Source: Candidatus Berkelbacteria bacterium
Lineage (GTDB): Bacteria > Patescibacteriota > UBA1384 > CAILIB01
Direction of reading: 5' to 3'
NCBI GenBank assembly: GCA_020058355.1
Contig: JAGVEG010000085.1
Coordinates: forward strand, 1-7,463
Length of the DNA: 7,463 nucleotides
The notes beneath the pieces were generated by a model. It saw only the letters and a program-made list of their open reading frames with translations. It was not told the DNA's origin and did no database searches. A program made the position numbers and the translations under genes. Below are positions 5,821-7,463 of the stretch, in pieces (positions within the stretch are counted from its first letter, which is position 1; the number at the start of each line of letters is the position of its first letter).

Positions 5821-5872
5821 AAATATGCAAAATTTGACATAAATATGCCCATACTTTTGCATATAAATATGA
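5821..5872 (+). promoter_or_regulatory. Repeat-rich region upstream of the tandem ligase gene
   Basis: ATATGCAAAA (5823-5832) and TTTTGCATAT (5855-5864) form a perfect 10-bp inverted repeat with a 22-base spacer. Inside it lies TTGACA (5834-5839), a consensus -35 box. AAATATG occurs three times, at 5821, 5841 and 5865, the last running into the start codon. No good -10 sits 16-18 bases after TTGACA: the nearest AT-rich box, TATAAA at 5862-5867, is 22 bases away, so the promoter is not resolved. Confidence 0.4.
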
Positions 5873-7463
5873 ATACGCAAGCACACCCCTTTCGCATCGC
5901 TCTTCTCTGCGGCGGCCCCTCGCTTGAGCGTGGGATCTCACTGAACTCAGCGCGTACCGTCCTCGACCATCTAGCCAGCAAGGCAATCGAGATAGTCCCC
6001 ATCTATTTCAACGAGAAAAAGCAGCCCTATCCCTTAAGTACGGCGCAGCTTTACTGCAACACCCCAAGTGACTTTGATGCCTTTCTCACTACTTCTACGC
6101 AACCTCTCACCAAGCAAGAGCTCGTGACTCACCTGAAGAGCTGTGACATTACCTTCCCTGTTATGCATGGAATTTGGGCCGAAGATGGTAGTCTCCAGCG
6201 GTTTCTTGAACGCAATAGGATTCCCTTTATTGGGAGCGGCTCACTTGCCTGTAGCCAGGCCTTTGATAAACACCTCGCCGCTACTATCCTCCAAGAAGAA
6301 GGAGTTGATCACCTCCCCACCTGCCTGCTCAAAATTAATGATCGTCAGATTGCCTCCCAGGCACACGACTTTTTCAAAACCCATAACCTCACGCGCGCAA
6401 TCGTAAAACCCGCTCGCGGAGGCTCAAGTATCGGTGTTTTCTCCGTAAGCACCGCCGAGGAAGCCGTTGAAAAGGCCCGGCTTATCTTTGCCAAACGCAT
6501 GGATACCAGAGTAGTGATTGAGCCCTTTGCTGAAGGTCGCGAGTTTACCGTCATTATTCTTGAAAACCGCTTTAACCTACCTGTGGCCGTCCTCCCCACC
6601 GAGATCGAAGCCGACTACACCAATCACCAAATCTTTGATTACCGTAAAAAGTATCTCCCCACCCGTGCCGTCACTTACCACTGCCCACCACGATTTACTG
6701 ATGAACAAGTTGATGCCATCCAGGTGCATGCCGAGCACCTCTTCAAGCTCTTTGGCCTTCGCGACGTAGCTCGGTTCGACGGCTGGGTCCTCAACGATGG
6801 GCGCATTGTTTTCAGTGACTTCAACCCCGTTTCCGGAATGGAACAGAACAGTTTTCTCTTTCAGCAAGCGGCGAGGATTGGTCTTACTCACCGCGGTGTA
6901 CTTCATGCCATCCTTTCGCATGCCTGCGCTCGCTACGGCATTACCCCTCCTGTACAAGAATCACTTCCCACCGGCCGCACCCCACTGGCAGTCCTCTTTG
7001 GCGGTAGCAGCTCAGAGCGCCAGGTATCCCTCCTGAGTGGCGCTAATGTATTTTTGAAACTGAGCCACTCAGCAATCTGGCAGCCAACCGCCTATCTTCT
7101 CACTGACACCAAGCAGGTATGGCAGCTCCCCTACGGATTCCTCCTTAATCACACCGTTGAAGAAATCAGTGCCATGTGTGAGACCGCTCCGGCTGCCCTA
7201 GAGCGCCTTCATCAATTAGTGGCCCGCGTTCACCTTCGTCTCACTTATGGCGAGGGACATGGTGATCTGCAATACCTTGCGATCCCAACCCTTCTCAGCT
7301 GGGAAGAATTTTTGAGCAAGCATCGTCACATTTTCCTTGCCCTTCACGGTGGCATTGGGGAAGACGGCACCATTCAGGCTGAGCTTGCCACCCATGGTGT
7401 CCACCATAACGGCTCTAGCGCCGCAGCCGCTGCACTCTTTATGGATAAGCAAGCCACCGCAAG
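5869..7463 (+). CDS. ddl: Tandem D-Ala-D-Ala-ligase-like ATP-grasp fusion (3' truncated by window)
   Basis: The frame is open for 531 codons from the ATG at 5869 to the window edge. Residues about 8-360 are a complete Ddl-type ATP-grasp module: GGPSLERGISL (E20), HGIWAEDGSLQRFLE (100-114), IPFIGSG and DK (133-134), VKPARGGSSIG (K180, S186), EPFAEGREF (218-226), FDYRKKY (256-262), ARFD (D304), and SDFNPVSGMEQNS (316-328). From about 372 a second module begins with LAVLFGGSSSERQVSL (E383) and continues to LHGGIGEDGTIQAEL (492-506) and GSS...MDK (515-527), where the window ends. Ddl enzymes use ATP to join two D-alanines for peptidoglycan in the cytoplasm. In module 1 the E20-S186-Y262 triad is intact, but the usual Mg ligand Glu of NEIN is Asp317 and PGMT reads SGME. 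A single Ddl has about 300-370 residues, so this is a fusion of two. Confidence 0.9.
   Translation, partial: MNTQAHPFRIALLCGGPSLERGISLNSARTVLDHLASKAIEIVPIYFNEKKQPYPLSTAQLYCNTPSDFDAFLTTSTQPLTKQELVTHLKSCDITFPVMHGIWAEDGSLQRFLERNRIPFIGSGSLACSQAFDKHLAATILQEEGVDHLPTCLLKINDRQIASQAHDFFKTHNLTRAIVKPARGGSSIGVFSVSTAEEAVEKARLIFAKRMDTRVVIEPFAEGREFTVIILENRFNLPVAVLPTEIEADYTNHQIFDYRKKYLPTRAVTYHCPPRFTDEQVDAIQVHAEHLFKLFGLRDVARFDGWVLNDGRIVFSDFNPVSGMEQNSFLFQQAARIGLTHRGVLHAILSHACARYGITPPVQESLPTGRTPLAVLFGGSSSERQVSLLSGANVFLKLSHSAIWQPTAYLLTDTKQVWQLPYGFLLNHTVEEISAMCETAPAALERLHQLVARVHLRLTYGEGHGDLQYLAIPTLLSWEEFLSKHRHIFLALHGGIGEDGTIQAELATHGVHHNGSSAAAAALFMDKQATA

Noticed and set aside
6643..6654. Possible D-Ala-D-Lac (vancomycin-resistance type) specificity in the ligase
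   Set aside because: Specificity for lactate is linked to a Phe at the omega-loop Tyr (Leuconostoc type) or to a Van-type loop; module 1 keeps the KY pair (K261, Y262), so ordinary D-Ala-D-Ala activity is the default expectation.
6577..6957. A 126-codon open frame on the - strand
   Set aside because: It is antisense to conserved ATP-grasp motifs of the ligase, which are clearly coding on the + strand.

Overview
The window looks like chromosomal DNA of an uncultured bacterium, possibly from the Candidate Phyla Radiation (Patescibacteria). This is a soft inference. It rests on short, tightly packed operons, a tandem D-Ala-D-Ala-ligase-like fusion, start codons that almost all lack a Shine-Dalgarno sequence, and small divergent proteins. 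TGA is used as a stop codon (two ATGA stop/start overlaps), so the code appears standard. I see no tRNA, rRNA, CRISPR array, insertion sequence or phage gene.

Region 1 (1-413): the 3' end of a + strand gene of uncertain family, then a 153-bp gap between convergent genes.

Region 2 (2970 down to 414, - strand): a four-gene operon. A PadR-family repressor is followed by a 554-residue five-TM membrane protein, a 91-residue protein that duplicates the cytoplasmic N-terminal domain of that membrane protein, and a small winged-helix protein. The first two gene junctions are ATGA overlaps. A promoter-like element upstream is covered by two abutting palindromes of identical layout (ATATC-N7-GATAT), which are good candidates for PadR operators. 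I know no described function for this module, and it is the most likely unexplored system here.

Region 3 (5500 down to 3020, - strand): a probable operon of an XRE-type regulator, a four-TM membrane protein, a membrane-anchored thioredoxin-fold protein, a CcdA-type thiol-electron transporter, and a nucleotidyltransferase gene broken by a +1 frameshift. CcdA and the thioredoxin-like protein form a recognisable pair: CcdA carries reducing equivalents across the membrane and the tethered CPSC domain receives them outside. The XRE and four-TM pair resembles regulator/membrane-protein couples common in Gram-positive bacteria.

Region 4 (5515-7463): a small Cys-rich zinc-ribbon-like gene (- strand) ending in a strong hairpin, a 101-bp divergent intergenic region with an inverted repeat and three direct repeats, and then a + strand frame open from 5869 to the window end. 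That frame encodes a complete D-Ala-D-Ala-ligase-like ATP-grasp module followed by the start of a second one, so the protein is a tandem ligase fusion truncated only by the window edge.
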